From Rapana venosa (lineage: Eukaryota > Mollusca > Gastropoda > Neogastropoda > Muricidae): a stretch of DNA of 64,000 nt. A program made the position numbers and the translations under genes. The stretch is from positions 71,123,044 to 71,187,043 of the forward strand of contig CM054143.1 in assembly GCA_028751875.1 (NCBI GenBank), written 5' to 3'. The notes under the pieces are model-generated. The model ran no database searches. It was not told where the DNA came from and worked only from the letters and a program-made list of their open reading frames with translations. Positions 19,830 to 33,340 of the stretch are shown here, piece by piece; position 1 is the first letter of the stretch, and each line of letters opens with the position of its first letter.

Positions 19830-22800
19830 ATAAATTTAAACACTTTTTTTTTTTGGGGACTTTTCCCTTTTTTTTTTGGGTTTCCCTTTCCATTTTTTTA
19901 AATTTTATTTTTAAAAATTTTTGCTTTTTTAAAATTTTCCCGGCCTTTTCCCCCGGGTTTTAAATTTTTTTTTTTTTTTAAAAAATTTTCCCCCCCCTTT
20001 TTTTTTTTCCGGGGGCCCCCTTTCCAGGGGCCTAAACCCCCCGGCCCCAAAACCCCCACCCCCCCAAAACCCCCAAAATTTTTTTTCCCTCCCCCTTTTG
20101 ACGGGGGTTTTCCTTTGGACAAAAAGGGTTTTCCCCCAAAAGGGGAACCCGGGTGGGGTTTCCCATTTTCGGAGGGCCCGGCCCCCGTAATTTTTGGTGG
20201 GTGGTTTTTATGTCGGCGGTTTGTTTCCCCCAACTTGGCCCTTTTGGGTTTGGTGTTTTTTGGGGGGTTTTGTAGGGGTTTTTGTCGGGATTTGCCCGGC
20301 GCCCTTTTTTCATGGGGGGGCCCCCCCAAAAAAAACCCCCCCCCCAAACCCCCAAAGGGTCGTTTTTTGGGGTTTTTTAAAGGGTTTCCCCCCCAAAAAC
20401 CCCCGGGTTTTTTTGGGGAAACCGTTTTTTTTCTTTGTTTTAAATTGGGGTTTCCCCCAAAATACAAAGGGGGGGGGTTTGAAAAGGGTTTGTTTTTTTT
20501 TTTGGGGGGGGGGGGTTTTTAAAAAAGGGGGGGGGGGAAATTGGGTTGGGGGGGGGGGGGGGGAAAAAAGGGTTTTGGGATTTTCCCGGGGGGGGTTGGG
20601 GGTTTTGGAAAAGGGGGGGTTTAAAGGGGGATTTTTTGGGGGTTTTGAGGGGGGGTTTAGGGGGGGGTTTTGTGGGTTTTGGGGGGGCCCCTTTGTTGGG
20701 GGGGGGCCGGGGGGGGGGGGGGGTTTTTGGGGGGGAAAATTTTTTGGGGTTGTTTCCCCGGGGGGGTGGGGGGGGGGGTTTCCCAACCGGGTTTCCTGCC
20801 CCAAAACCCCGGTTTGGGTGGGAAAAGGGGGGGGGATGGGGGGGGCCCCTTTTTGGGGGGGGGGTTTTGGGGGGGGGGGTGGGGAGGGTTTTTGGGTTTT
20901 TTTGGGGGGGTTTCCCGGGGGGGGGGGGGGGCCCCCTTTTTGGAAAATTTGGGGGTTTTGGGGGGGTTTTTTTTTTTTGGGGTTTTTTTTTGGGTTTTGG
21001 GGGTTTTGGCAGGTTGTTTAATTTTGGGGGAAAATCCTTTTTTTATTTTTTAATTTTCCTTTTTTGGGGGTTTTTGGGGTTGTATTTTTTTTTGGGGTTT
21101 TTTTTTTCCCTTTTTTTTTTTTTTTTTTTTTTTTTAGGGTTTTTTTCCCTTTTTAGTTTTTTTTTGGGTTTTTTTTATTGGTTTTTTTTGTTTTTTTTTT
21201 TTTTTTTTTTTTTTTTCCCTTTTTTTTTTTTGGGGGAAAATTGGGGGGTTTTTTTCCTTTTTTTTTTTTTTTATTTTGGGTTTTTGTTTTTTGGGGGTTT
21301 TTTTAAAACTTTTTTTTTAGTTTGGTTTTTTTTAATTTTGGGAAAATTTTTTTTTTTTGGTTTTTAAAGGCCCCTTTTTTTTTTTTTTTTCCCCAATTTT
21401 TTTTTTCTTTTTTTTTTTTAATTTTTTTTTCTTTCTTTTTAAATTTTAAATTCCTTTTTTTTTTTTTGGGGGTTTTTGTTTTTTTTTTTTTTGTTCCCTT
21501 TTTTTTTTTTTGTTTAGGGGGGGTTTTTTGAACCCCCCAAATGGGGGGGGCTTTTTTCCCCCCCTTTGGAAAAGTTTTTCCCTTTTCGCTTTTGGGGTTT
21601 TTTAAATTTTAAAAGGGGGGGGTTTTTTAAAAAAAGGGGGTGGGGCACCCTTTAAAACCAACCCTTTGCCCCCCCCAAAAAACCAAAAGTTTTTCGGCCC
21701 CCCCCGCCTTTATTTTTCTGGGGGGGTTAACCCTTAAATGTTTGCCCTTTTTTTTCCTTACTTCCTTTAGGGGGGGAAAAAAAAATTTTTTTGGGGGGGG
21801 GTTTTAAAAGGCCCCGGGGGGGCCCCACCGGGGGTTTTTCCCTTGTTTTTTTGTTTTTTTTTTTTCTTTTGTTTTAAAAGGGGGGGGGGTTTTTGGGGGT
21901 TTAAGGGTTTTTTGGGGGGGGGGTTTTTTTTTGAGGGTTTAAAAAAAAAAAGGGGGGGGTTAAAATTAAAATTTTTTAAAAACCCCAAAAGAACCGAAAA
22001 AAGCCAAAAAGGACCAATAAGGGGGCGGGAAAGCCCCCCCCCAAAAAACAGGGGGGGGGGAAAAAAAAAAGGGAAAAAAAAAAAAATTTTTTTTTTTTAA
22101 AGGGGGGAAAAAAAGTTTCCCAACCTTTTTTTTTTAAAAAACGGTTAAAATTTTTTAAAATTATGTTAAAAATTTTTGGGTTTTAAAATTAAATTAAAAA
22201 GGCCCAAAAAAGGTAAGGTAAAAAAAAATTTTTTTTTTTAAAAAAATTTTTTTTTTTTTTTTTGGGTGTGGGTAGAGGGGAGAAGGGGGGGGGGGGGGGA
22301 TTTGGGTTTTGGTGGGAAAATTTAAAAGGGGGGGGGAAGGGGGGGCCCGGGGGGGGGGGGGGTTTTTTTTGGGGGGGGTTTTTGGGGGTTTGGGGGGTTT
22401 GGGGGGGAGGGGAGGGGAAAAAGGGGGGAAAAAAAAAAAGGGGTTTTTGGTCTTTTTTTTTGGGGGTTTTGGGGGAAAAAAGGGGGGAAAGGGGTTTTTG
22501 GGTTGGGGGGGGAGCCCCGGGCCCCCGGGGGCCCCGTGGGAAAAAAAGGGGGGGGGGAAAAGGGGGGCGGGGGGGGGGGGGGGGTTTTTTTTTTGGGGGG
22601 GGGGGGGGGTCGGGTGGGGTTTTTTGGGTAATTTTTGGGGAGAAGGGTGGGTGTTTTTTTTTTTTTTTAAGGGGAAAAAAAACCCCCCCCGGGGGGGTTT
22701 TGGCCAAAGAATGGGGAAAGGTCAAAAAGGGGGGCCCCAAAGCAACCTAAGGGGAAAGAAAAAGGGGGGGGCCTTCACAACCCGGGTTAAACCGGGTGGG

Positions 22801-23560
22801 GGAAAAAGGGGAGGGAAAAGGGGTTTGAAAAATAAAGGGGGGGGAAAACCCCCCCGGGGGGGGGTTTTTGGGGAAACCAAATTTGAAAGGGGAAAATAAA
22901 AAAAAAATTTAACCGGGGGAAACAAAACCCCAAAAAAAATTTTTAAAAAAAAAGAAAAACCTTTTTAAAAAAAAATTCCCAAAAATTTTTTAAAAAATTG
23001 CAATAAAAATAAAAAAAAAATTTTAAAAATTTTTAAACAAAAAAATTTATAAAAAATTAAAAACCCAAAAAAAAAAAAAAACCCTTTTTTTAAAAGGGGT
23101 TATTAAAAAAAACCCCAAAAACCAAAACAATTCCCGGGAAAAAATTTTTAGGGAAAAATTTTGGGGTAAAAAATTAAAAAAAAAAAATGAAAAAAAAAAA
23201 ATTTGAAACTCAAAAAAATTTTAAAACCCAAACCCCCCTTTTTCCCCGGCAATTTTTTCCCGGGGTTTCCCCCAAATTTTTTTATCTAAAAGGGGACAAA
23301 CAATTTAAAACCGAAAAAAAACCCCCAAACTTTTTGGGAAAAAACCCCTTTCCCCCGGGGTCAACCCCCCCAAAAGGGGGGAAAAAAAAATAAAACCCAC
23401 TAAAAAAAAAAAAAAAAAACCCCTTAACCCGGGGGGGAAAAAAAAACATTCAACCAATCCAAAAACCTTCATCAAACTTTTTTTGGGAAATTTTTTTTTA
23501 AAGTGCCCGGGAAAATTTGGGGAAAAACCCCCCGGGGGAAAACCAACACAACAACAACAC
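19830..23560. other. G/T/C homopolymer-inflated block, unreliable sequence
   Basis: Almost all bases lie in runs of four or more, with alternating G and T runs (20440-22660), then mixed A and C runs (22740-23560). All long Gly/Phe/Pro frames here (for example 20194-21021 plus, 20310-20804 minus, 22189-22740 minus) are open only because such runs rarely create stops, and opposing strands are open at the same places. No domain is recognisable. I treat it as defective consensus sequence of unknown true content. Confidence 0.85.
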
Positions 23561-23939
23561 AAAAAAACCTAAACTGTCAGTCTGAACTAACTAAAATGGG
23601 ATGAACCTTTAAAAAAACAATGATGAAACTGCCCCTACTGATTTCCTAAATGGTAAATCCAAAAGCAAAAAAAATACCGGGCTGCATCCCCCAAACCATC
23701 CATCCCTGAGGGGGCGGACAGGATACCTCCTGTGATTTGCCCCCAGGGCCAAATTCTTAAAAAATTCATAAGTTGGAATGTGTTTTTGGTGGGCCCGTGG
23801 GAAAGGCCTCTGCAGAGTGGGGCAAGCAAAACAAAATATTAACGTATCCATCCAGGGTTTTAGGGAAAACAAAGAATGAAGAGGAAGTTGACTCCTCCCG
23901 AGCCCACCTTACTAAGATAAAGAAGTGAGGAAAGTGTGG

Positions 23940-23971
<32 letters not shown>

Positions 23972-26900
23972 TAATATTTTTTATAATATAATATAATAAT
24001 TTAAAAAATAGAGAGAGAAAAAGGAATTAGATATAAAACGAAGATGGTGCAACAGAAAAATATAAAAAAAGTGTGAATGCCATTGTTCCCCTTTTAGCAA
24101 AAAAATTAAAATACACATTACCAAAACCAAGTTCCAGTGAATGGGGGTACAGTTAAGCACACCCGGGGAGCTATGTAGAAAAAAGTGTCTTTACCAATCC
24201 AGTAAAATTTGAAAACTGCTTTTTTAAAATTTTGTAAAGGCTAGACAACAGTGATTTTTTCTTGAAACTTTGCCAAACCTTGGAAAAACCAACATTTTTG
24301 GGGGGAAAAAGCCAATCAACATGCAGGTGTGGATCTGCTGGCCCCACTTTAAAAACCAGGGGATACCCAGAAACACAAATTTTTCAAATCATCCCCCTGC
24401 GCCCCAGACTTTCAATCTGAAAAAAGGTTTTTTGTTGGACGTTTTAAAACCTCCCAAAAAAGAGGCACAAGTTAGAAGAAAAGGGCATGGCCCCGAGGGC
24501 AATCTCAAAATATTTTCAGGGGAGGCCTTGGGGATTTCATCCAAAAGGGGGGTTTTTTTTTAGCCAGCTTCAGTGAAATCTTTAGTAAATTTTTTTATCC
24601 CTTTTTAGCGAATGATGAGTTTATTAGTTAACTGTAAAAATGTATTCCCCAAAAAAAAATAACCAAAAAATCCCAAAAACGAAAATCTTTGAAAACTTTT
24701 TAATAAACAAAAAACAAAAAAACAACAACAAAAAAAAGTTTCCTGAAAATGTGAGACTTAAAATCACAGAAAATGTATATTCATTTAAAAAACATCATCA
24801 AAAGATGTAGATTTGTTATTTTTTTCAGAATGGTTTCATCACTTTTAGAACTTTAAACTTTCACGGCAAGTATTCACATCATTTTTTGTTCTCAAATTTT
24901 ACAAAGAAAAAAACTTTTACCAAAAATTAGAAAACCGATTTCACCTTTGTGATATAACAATATTGCCCCCAAAAAAAACCCGATCTATTTCAAACATTGC
25001 TTTATCACAACAAAACCCCCTTACAAAAAACTAAAACAATTTGGATTCTTGTATTACCCCCCCCATCACCAAAACCCCCAAAAAAAAATTATATGGGATT
25101 GTGTGTGGTTTCAACTTTTACGTCCTGTTCCTTAAGGATTTGCGTGGGGGGCAAGGGGGGGGGGGGGAGGGGGCCCTTTAATGGAAAGGGCTTTAAATGA
25201 AAAATTTTTTGTGTTGGTTGAATGCCCCTTAAAAAAACATTCCAAAAATATATAAACAGTATTTTTGCAAAAAAAATGGAAAGAAAAACAAAAAAACAAA
25301 ACCCCAACAAAAAATTTCCTAAATTGGAAAAAAACAATTGTAATACTTTAAAAACCCCTTTAAAAGAAAATAAGATTGGGTATCTTTCAAAAAAGGAATA
25401 CTTTTTCAACAAACAAGGGTTCCTCATTTTTTCTATTTTAAAATTCCTGCAAATTTCTTGAAATATGGAAAAACGTTTTTAAACTTGACATTATAAAAGA
25501 AATAAAAATTTGGAAATTTTTCACCACATATTTAAATTTTTTTTTTGGAAAATTTTTTCTCAAAGGCTTTAATTTCAAAAAAAAAAAAAAAAAAACTTGA
25601 TTAAAAAAAAAATTTTTCAGACGGATTTCAAACCCGTACTAGTACAAAAATGGGGTTCCAAGATCCCAGAATGAAACAAGTTTTGAGGGGGATAACCCGC
25701 CTTTTGTTTTTTTCCCCCAGTTTCCCGCAATTTTTACAAAGCATAACCTTTTGAAAAAAAGAAATTCTAAAACATTTGAAATAGCTATATGTTTTTGCTG
25801 CCTTTTTTGGCAGTTTTCGATTTTTTTTTAAAATAAAAACCCCTGAGTGGACCCAGCAGAAAGTAACCTTCAAAACCCTCCGAATTTTTTAAAAATTTTA
25901 CCCAAAAATTAATTTCAGTAAAAGATTCTTTCCTAAATATGACGAGTTTTTTGAAACTGTTTTTGCCAGATTTAGAATCAACCAAAAAAAATTCCCAAAA
26001 ACAAAATATTGGAAATAGCAAAAAATCGCCTAAAAATTTTGCGTAAGTTAAAAAGGTTAAGAGAATGTTTTTGGATTATAGGACTTTTAATTTAAAGCTG
26101 GGGTTGATGAATCGCCCCTGTTCCTTGTTTTTAGAAATTCAGTGTTTTTTATCTTAGTGGAGGGATTGTTCCTAGGTGCATTTTATATAAGTCCCAGGAA
26201 AAACCATTTTCTTTTTTTAAAAAGAATGGTAGAAAAAAAATCTGCTTTCATTCCCCCCTTTTTTAAAAAGGTCTGGGTTTTGAAATTTTTGCCGTCTTAG
26301 ATATACTTGGGCTTTTTAGTTCAAAGGGGAAACTATAGGACAAAAAGGGATTTTTTAGCTATTTGGAAAATTTTAAGTAAATCTAATTGAAATTTTCCAT
26401 GATATTTTTTTAAAATGTTGAAATTTTCAAATTAATTGGGCAAAATTACTTTAAACTCTAAGTAGTCTTCCTTTAAAATTTCTCTATAGTTCCAAAGAAG
26501 AGAAAAAAAGGAAAATCCCAAACAACTGGGCCCTTTAAATCAGCTTTATTTTGTTAAAAAAATATTTGGGGAAAAGAATAATTTTGCCCAAAAATTGTTG
26601 TTTTGGGGGGAAAAGGATATTTAATTGCCCTTTTTTTCTATGAATCTTTCCCATATTTTTCCCTCTATTGCCTTTTAAACATTCGACCCTTTTGCCTTTT
26701 AAAAGGCATATTCGAATTGCAATCCATGTTAATTTGAAGTAAATTATGATACCAAAAAATTTTTTTATTATAATCCCAAAAAGCCCAATTTTAAAAGGAA
26801 TTAGGAGGATCGCACCTTTTTAAAAAAGCAAAACGGTCTTTGAAAATGGTTTTTTTTGGTTTGTGCTTCAATTTTTAGTCTGTTCAAAAGTGATTGCGAT
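23561..26900. other. AT-rich DNA without recognised gene
   Basis: Includes a (TA)n patch at about 23940-24000 and many A runs. The frames at 23609-23872 (minus), 24270-24563 (plus) and 25628-25873 (minus, contains CKNCGKLG but no second Cys pair at a usual spacing) have no recognised homology and no repeat partner here. Moderate homopolymer inflation continues through the block. Confidence 0.5.
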
Positions 26901-26939
26901 ATTTTTTTTTTCCGGGGCCCCACCTTTGTTTTTTTGTTG

Positions 26940-27056
26940 AAGGGGTGTGGGTGTATGTGGTGTAGGGGGGGGGTGGGTTTTTGCCCGGGGGGGAGGGGGG
27001 AGAAAGAGGGGGAGAGGGGGGGGAGGAGAGAGAGAAAGAGAGAGACTAAGGGCACT
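26940..27056. repeat. GT-rich, then G-rich/(GA)n low-complexity tract
   Basis: GGTGTGGGTGTATGTGGTG passes into G runs and then (GA)n (GGAGAGAGAGAAAGAGAGAGAC). Open frames on both strands across it (for example 26947-27138) are composition effects. Confidence 0.8.
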
Positions 27057-27187
27057 TACTGCAAGAGAAAAATATGCAGAAACCCTTGACAAAAAACACA
27101 TTAAACTGTTCAGTTTTTGGAAAGGTGGCCATTTTTAAGTGGTGGGAATGGATGAAAAAATTCCAAACTTGCAATCACAAGGGGGTG

Positions 27188-27270
27188 GTGTTTAATAAAC
27201 ACATGAAAGCTTATTCCATTATCCTTGAAAAAAAGAGTAAAATAAAAAAAAAAATAAAAATAAAAAAACC
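27188..27270 (+). mobile_element. SINE body fragment
   Basis: AACACATGAAAGCTTATTCC followed by ATTATCCTTGAAAAAAAG matches the body module of the SINE at 40812-41125 (GCACATGAGTGCTTATTCCATTATCCTCGAT). It ends in an A-rich stretch. Only about 50 bp is recognisable, so this is a small relic. Confidence 0.5.
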
Positions 27271-27324
27271 CCCACACAAAACACACCAACACACCGATGC
27301 CGCCACACCCCTCTACACACACAC

Positions 27325-27580
27325 TCACAAATCTTTTTATTCTATTTTTTTCAATACAAGGCTTCTTTTGGGCTTTTAGCACACCACCACAAACACACAC
27401 TATCTATCTCTATCTATCTTTTTTACATCAAGGTCTTCTTTGGCTTAAAACACCCCCCACACACACAACACAACACCACACACACAACAAACACAAACAC
27501 ACCCCACCCCGTCTATTATCTTTATCTATCTATTTTTTTCCCTACAAGGTTTTTTTGACTTAAAACCACACAAAATATAT
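27325..27580 (+). repeat. Minisatellite, three imperfect units with AC-rich spacers
   Basis: Three units share TCTATC/TTTTT, then ACAT/ATAC-AAGG, TTTTTTTGGCTT or similar, then an AC-rich spacer. They start at about 27325, 27401 and 27511, so unit length varies between roughly 75 and 110 bp, mostly through the AC-rich part. Confidence 0.65.
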
Positions 27581-27599
27581 TTCTTCTGATATTAAAAAA

Positions 27600-29430
27600 C
27601 AAATTTATAAAAAAATGAAATTTTCTAGCACTGCCCAACAACAAAAATAATAAAAGCCCAGAATGTGGCAGTTTGTTTCTCATGAGCACAAACATTCAAA
27701 CAGGTAGCAAAAAGGTCAACCCCCTTCTTCCCCAAATTAAACAAAAAACGAAAGGAAAATTTAACAAACCCTCTGGCGTTTAAAAAAACAAAAACCTTTT
27801 GATCCGTGTTTTGGGTGTTTGGTTGTTTTTCCGCAACATATTGTATAATGGTATAACGGTGTCTTTATCACGATTTCACAAAAGTGTATTTATGTGTGTA
27901 ACACACATTTTATTTCTGCCTGCAGTCACGGCAAAAATTCTGTGTCAAACCGCCTTTTCCCTAGCAGGAATTTTTTTAAGTGACCCCCCCCTGGTTTTTT
28001 TATACTTTTTTCCCGCTGGCTGGCATTTTTACAACTAAAATCCCCGCTTGGCAGGGTTCCCCTGATAAAGTCCTGTGACTTTTTTGACTCCCCTTCTGAG
28101 AGTCACATGGTGAGTTTTGCTTTGGAAAAATTTTGCCCTCTGAAAGGTGCCCCCAAATTTGATTCAGGGTTGAGAATAAATCAATTTTTCCCCCGATTTC
28201 GATGATGATGGAATGGGGTGACGAGTGGAGCATAGCACTGGGCCCCCCACCCCTATAAGCATATTCATTAAGTCTTCTACAATGAAAAAAACAAAGGGAA
28301 AAAATATAAAAGGTGGTCATGTTTTATATTTGTAACAGAAAAATGCGCGCTTTGGAATGATGAAAGTACTACATTTATCCAGAAATCCTTTTATTCTACC
28401 CCTTTTCCCCCTACAAAAAATGTGCTGAGAGATGTCACAAAAATGAAAACAGTTTTAGCCCTTTCTTTAATTATCTTTAGCATTAAATCAACAGGATTTT
28501 AAAAAAATATAAACAAAAAACATTTCCCCCATGCGAAAGTCAAAAATAAAAACCCTGTGTCCATTATAAAAACAAACAAAAAAAAACATGTCCTGATTAC
28601 GCAAGCCTGCAACTAACCCCCAAAAAAACTACCCAAACGCCCATGTTGTTGTAGACGTTGCCAGTAGATGCAAAGTAAAAAAAATTTAAAAAACAGTTCG
28701 TCAAGTTTCCCTAGTATTCGTGACCTTGTGCGCGAGTTTTTACAGCAAAAGTAAGTTATGCAAGGAAATTTACCAAGTGATGTGTTTTTACAAACAAAAT
28801 TCACAAGCATCAAAGTTTACACTTTTTCCCGGATGTACCAACCCAACCCAAAAACAAACCTGAAATAAACCAGAAAAAACATGACACCGTAAACCCCTTT
28901 CCACAAAAAACAGGCACTCAATCACAGTTCAAAAAATCACTGCTTGACAAAACACAAACGCTACCCCCGGTTAAAAAGGTTCGAAAAGTTCCCCCACAGG
29001 AAGCAGAGCTCTGTTGTCTCTCTCTCCACTAAAAAACTCCCGATTTGGAACAGCTGATGGGAAGGGGAAAACACTTAAAAAACGTCCATACAGAAAACTG
29101 CATCAGAGAGGTGTGTTCCCCTATTTTTTTTGCGCGAAACAAACCAAGTAATTACTGTAAGTACAGTCCCAGATGAATGAAGAGAACCCAACTGAACTTT
29201 ACCCCCCCACAACCACACCATACCCCGTGGGGCATGCCCCACCACGCTCTCACTTTTCTCTCCCATACACCTTTTCTTGTTCTCTCTCTTAAAAAACATT
29301 CCCCCCCACACACACACACACCCCAAATGTGTGCGGGCACAGCGCGCCCCACCGCAAGAGCACAACAATACACAAAACTCAAAAAAAAACACACACTCAC
29401 AAAAAAATGCCCACACCTCTACTATAAAAT
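27600..29430. other. No recognised gene
   Basis: AT-rich DNA with AC-rich patches near 29200-29400. Small frames, such as 28000-28320 minus and 29075-29416 minus, show no recognisable domain. The latter runs over AC-rich simple sequence. Confidence 0.5.
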
Positions 29431-29850
29431 AAATAAAATAATGGACTTTTTAGCGCTATAAACTTGCAAAGACAAATCAAAGCCATACATTCAAAACCCA
29501 ATTTACACAGTCATGCAATCAATGATAAATAATCAATAGTTTAAAAAAACAGTATTTAAACATGAGGCCTGCAGACAAAAAACTAGAAATAAAATTTCAA
29601 AGTCAAAAGTTTTTCAAAAGCCACCACACACACAACACACACAACACAAACAACCACACACACCCCACACACAACACAACATCTTTAGAAAATGGGTTTA
29701 TGAAAAAAAAAACAAATGCATGCTTATTCAATGTTTCCATTGAAAATAAAAGTTTGCTTTGACTTTGACTTTGATACCACACACACACACAACAGGTCTA
29801 TATTTGCAGCGGGTGTAGGGCATGAACAATCACGCGGGGGTTTAGGCGGG
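29431..29850 (-). mobile_element. L2/CR1-like LINE, 3' end fragment
   Basis: Matches 9826-10080 of the L2-like LINE: AATGGAC..TTAGCGCTATAAA, CTTGCAAAGACAAATCAAAG, ACACAGTCATGCAATCAATG, AATAATCAATAGTT, GTTTTTCAAAAGCC, then an AC-rich run and GGTCTATATTTGCAGCGGG. Only the 3' UTR is present, so this is a strongly 5'-truncated insertion. Between the AC runs about 100 bp (29690-29790) is extra relative to the 9.8-kb copy. Confidence 0.8.
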
Positions 29851-32800
29851 TATTGCCTTTGACCCCAGTCCTTCAAGGTACACACACTGGTTCAGGTAGC
29901 CTCCCCTCCCTGCGCTGGTGGCCCCATTCTGCCCCTGCGTGGACTGGAACCTCCGCATTGGGTTTTTTGTGGTGTCGAAGAAATGGTTGTACGTTGTGTT
30001 AGAAATGTTTAACGATGACCCAAAAGGTGGGAAAAAAGATTTTAAACTATTCGTTTCTGTTAAAAGGGGAAAGGGGTGTTGTTTTTTAAATTTTGGAATT
30101 TGGAAAAAATTTGGGGGGGGGGGAGGTTGCATTGTTTGTCCTATATTATTTATCTTTATCATTATTTTCATCATCTTATTATTTTTCATTAATGATTATA
30201 ACAAAAAATGACGATAATAATAAGGATCATAATGAAAAAAAAGACAGTAAAAATTTTGTAATGGCAAAATGGTAATGATGATGTGATGATAAAGCTTTCT
30301 TGCCTATGAAGAGCATATGAAAATAATATTCCCCAAAAAAATGAAATTATTTATCCACAATATGCTGTATATGTGCCTTAACCCCTTTTTTAACCCCTTT
30401 GTTTTTAACAGTGCAAACATCCCAAATTTTTTATCACATGCTAGAAAAGGGCTTTCCCAAGCATCTGGTCTTTTCATGGCAAAATTTATTTCAGATCACA
30501 GACAGCCCACCAAAGGAAAGACAAGACTATACATTCTTCTATATATATTATAAAATATATTATAATATATATATAAATAATTTATTTATATTAGATTGAT
30601 TTGTCCCCCCGGTTTTTAAGCTATATACGAGTGGTATAAGAAAGGAGCGTGGCATTAAAATGGAGGGAAAAAAATCACAAGCCTCCGATATTTTCGTACA
30701 GATTATGGCCAAATTCTACTTTTTTGTCTGGGGTTTTTTCAGATACTTTGAATGTAAACCCGCACATGCACACAGTGTAAAAACTGTTTTAATGGAGTAA
30801 GCTTTTATGTGAACAAAAAATATTCAGAAAAACCCACACCCTACATTTCCCAAAAATGTACCCCACCCACCCCCCAAAACATGCACCCCTCCCACACACA
30901 ACACACAAAACCAAAAAAACACACGCACCATCCCCAACACACCCCTCCCCACCAAACACCACAAAAACACACACACACAAAAAAACACGCACCCCTCCCC
31001 ACAACCACCCTAGATCCATACATAATGACCGCTTTTTCACACTTGAAGTTTTCTGCACAGGCGACGTTCCCGAAGAACTGTCGCAAATTGGGGAGCTCCC
31101 GATCCCGCATTAGCCCTTTCCTCCACAGAAGTCGACTTGGAGTATCAGACTCCTGAGTCACTCTGTGCGCTGGTGCACGACGACCTAATCTTTTGCTGGT
31201 CTGTTGGTTGTGGTTGTGATGAGGGGAAGAGGAGGCTGCATGCAACAACGCAAAACCATAAAACCAGTGTAGTCATTAAAAAAAAAAAGATTCTTTTTAT
31301 ATAGAACAGGGAGGGTGTTGTGGTTGAGTCTTGAGCTTGTGATCTGAGGCCGGTCAAATACCCCTGAGGAAAACCCCAGGGGATTTTACCTGGAGTTAAC
31401 ATCAGTTACTGATTCACACCCTAAAGTCTTTTAAAAAACAAATGCTTTAACCTGATCTCCCGGTGAATGCTTGCGAAAATCTTGACACATGTTAAAACCC
31501 TACCACCTTTCAAAAAATTTTTAAACTTGGGCACTGGTGTGTTATTAAAAAATCATTCCGAATCAGAAAGTGGCTACCTTAAAGGCCCGGGAAATGGGGT
31601 TTCAGAAAAATAGTTTGAAAAAAGAAAACCCCGGTGATTGATTGACATTTTTTGGGAGGGTTTTTTTGGGGGGGTGTATTTTCTGTGTGTTTAGGGGCCC
31701 GGTTCCCCCCATGCTTTTCAACTTCCTTTCCCCACTACACCAGATTCACTGTGTTGCATTTCAGGGTAGAAGTCCCCAGGGGGCCCCCAAACACTGTCAA
31801 GCCTCCTTTGGGTCACAGGAAGGGCCTGCACTCCTGCTGGGGCGCTTTGTGGTGTTCAGTGGTGGGGGGTCTTTGAGCTAACTACAAGGACAACCCCCAC
31901 AAAGCCCCGAGTGACTACAGTAATTGTTCAGTCGCAGGCCAGCTGAGTCAGCATTCCCCCCAGGAAGGAACCCGCAAGAATTCCCCCCTGAAAATCCCAA
32001 TGAACCTCCAAAAACCCAAAGGCTTTGACACAAAAGTCATACAGGCAAGAAGTGTTTGGGAATCTGAAAATGAGTCAATAAGACCGGAAATGGGACCAAA
32101 AAAATCAGGGCAATTTTTTTTCAATTGCATGATGGTGAATGATGAGAGGGTTTTATGATGCTGAATAGTGCGTGCTTTGAAAAACATCACAGGGAGTAAT
32201 CTTTTTTTCAATCTAATAACCCCGGATCAATTGGGCCCCGAGTAAACATGTGTTTGGTAGGCAAAAGTGCAAAACTTTCGAAAAAGGGAAAAGGGTTTTT
32301 AAGTAAGCAAAAGAGTTTGATGGTTTTGGGGAGAGGCGTTGCATGCGTTAAATCAGGGAAAAAATCCCTTTAACGGGATTCAAAACGGGTGTCAAATTGC
32401 GGAAAGTTTAAACCCCTAGGTATCCTCCCCTGGGTTTACGGAAAAAGGTTGTTTAAGGAAATGTGTGGTGGTTACCACCCCGGTGGGTTTCCCTCAGTCG
32501 GCCCGTGAAATTCTATCATGTATCATAGGGGGGGGGAGAGTTATAGATAGTGTCCCGATTTGTCAGGCAGGCACCCCGAAAAACTGAAGTGATAAAAGCA
32601 GGCAGGGGTCCTTGGCTGTGCTTAATGCAGATGGGCTCCCCGTGGACTTTTTTTCCCGAGGGTGTACACGACGAAAACTGGGTAGGTCTGGGCCGGAAAT
32701 GGGAAAAGACCCGGTGTGAGAAGCAGGACAGGGAAAAAGNNNNNNNNNNNNNNNNNNNNNNNNNNNNNNNNNNNNNNNNNNNNNNNNNNNNNNNNNNNNN

Positions 32801-33340
32801 NNNNNNNNNNNNNNNNNNNNNNNNNNNNNNNNNNNNNNNNNNNNNNNNNNNNNNNNNNNNNNNNNNNNNNNNNNNNNNNNNNNNNNNNNNNNNNNNNNNN
32901 NNNNNNNNNNNNNNNNNNNNNNNNNNNNNNNNNNNNNNNNNNNNNNNNNNNNNNNNNNNNNNNNNNNNNNNNNNNNNNNNNNNNNNNNNNNNNNNNNNNN
33001 NNNNNNNNNNNNNNNNNNNNNNNNNNNNNNNNNNNNNNNNNNNNNNNNNNNNNNNNNNNNNNNNNNNNNNNNNNNNNNNNNNNNNNNNNNNNNNNNNNNN
33101 NNNNNNNNNNNNNNNNNNNNNNNNNNNNNNNNNNNNNNNNNNNNNNNNNNNNNNNNNNNNNNNNNNNNNNNNNNNNNNNNNNNNNNNNNNNNNNNNNNNN
33201 NNNNNNNNNNNNNNNNNNNNNNNNNNNNNNNNNNNNNNNCCCTGGATATCTCCCCCCCCCCCCCCCTTCCCCCCAGCCCTCCCCATACCCCCTGAGGTGA
33301 TGGTGTACTGTTTTTGAATTATATATTTGATATTTCTGTG
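29851..33340. other. No recognised gene; contains simple repeats and a gap
   Basis: Includes ATAATAA/TAATGATGATG-type trinucleotide patches (30170-30290), a TA-rich patch (30538-30596) and a strongly C/A-biased stretch (30835-31010). The 31020-31250 part is of normal complexity and GC content, but I recognise neither strand. The frames at 31642-31881 are not recognisable either. Confidence 0.5.
32740..33239. other. Assembly gap, 500 N
   Basis: Exactly 500 undetermined bases. The sequence right after the gap starts with a long C run (33250-33266), a plausible reason for the assembly break. Confidence 1.

Noticed and set aside
20194..21021. Long Gly/Phe-rich open frames on both strands (up to 275 codons)
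   Set aside because: They arise from alternating G and T runs; opposite strands and several frames are open at once, with no domain, so they are composition artefacts.
20440..22660. Giant G-quadruplex-forming region
   Set aside because: G runs are dense enough, but the consensus is clearly inflated here, so no structural claim can be based on it.
25628..25873. Zinc-finger protein suggested by CKNCGKLG
   Set aside because: A single CxxC pair in an 81-codon frame with no partner ligands and no splice context is not enough.
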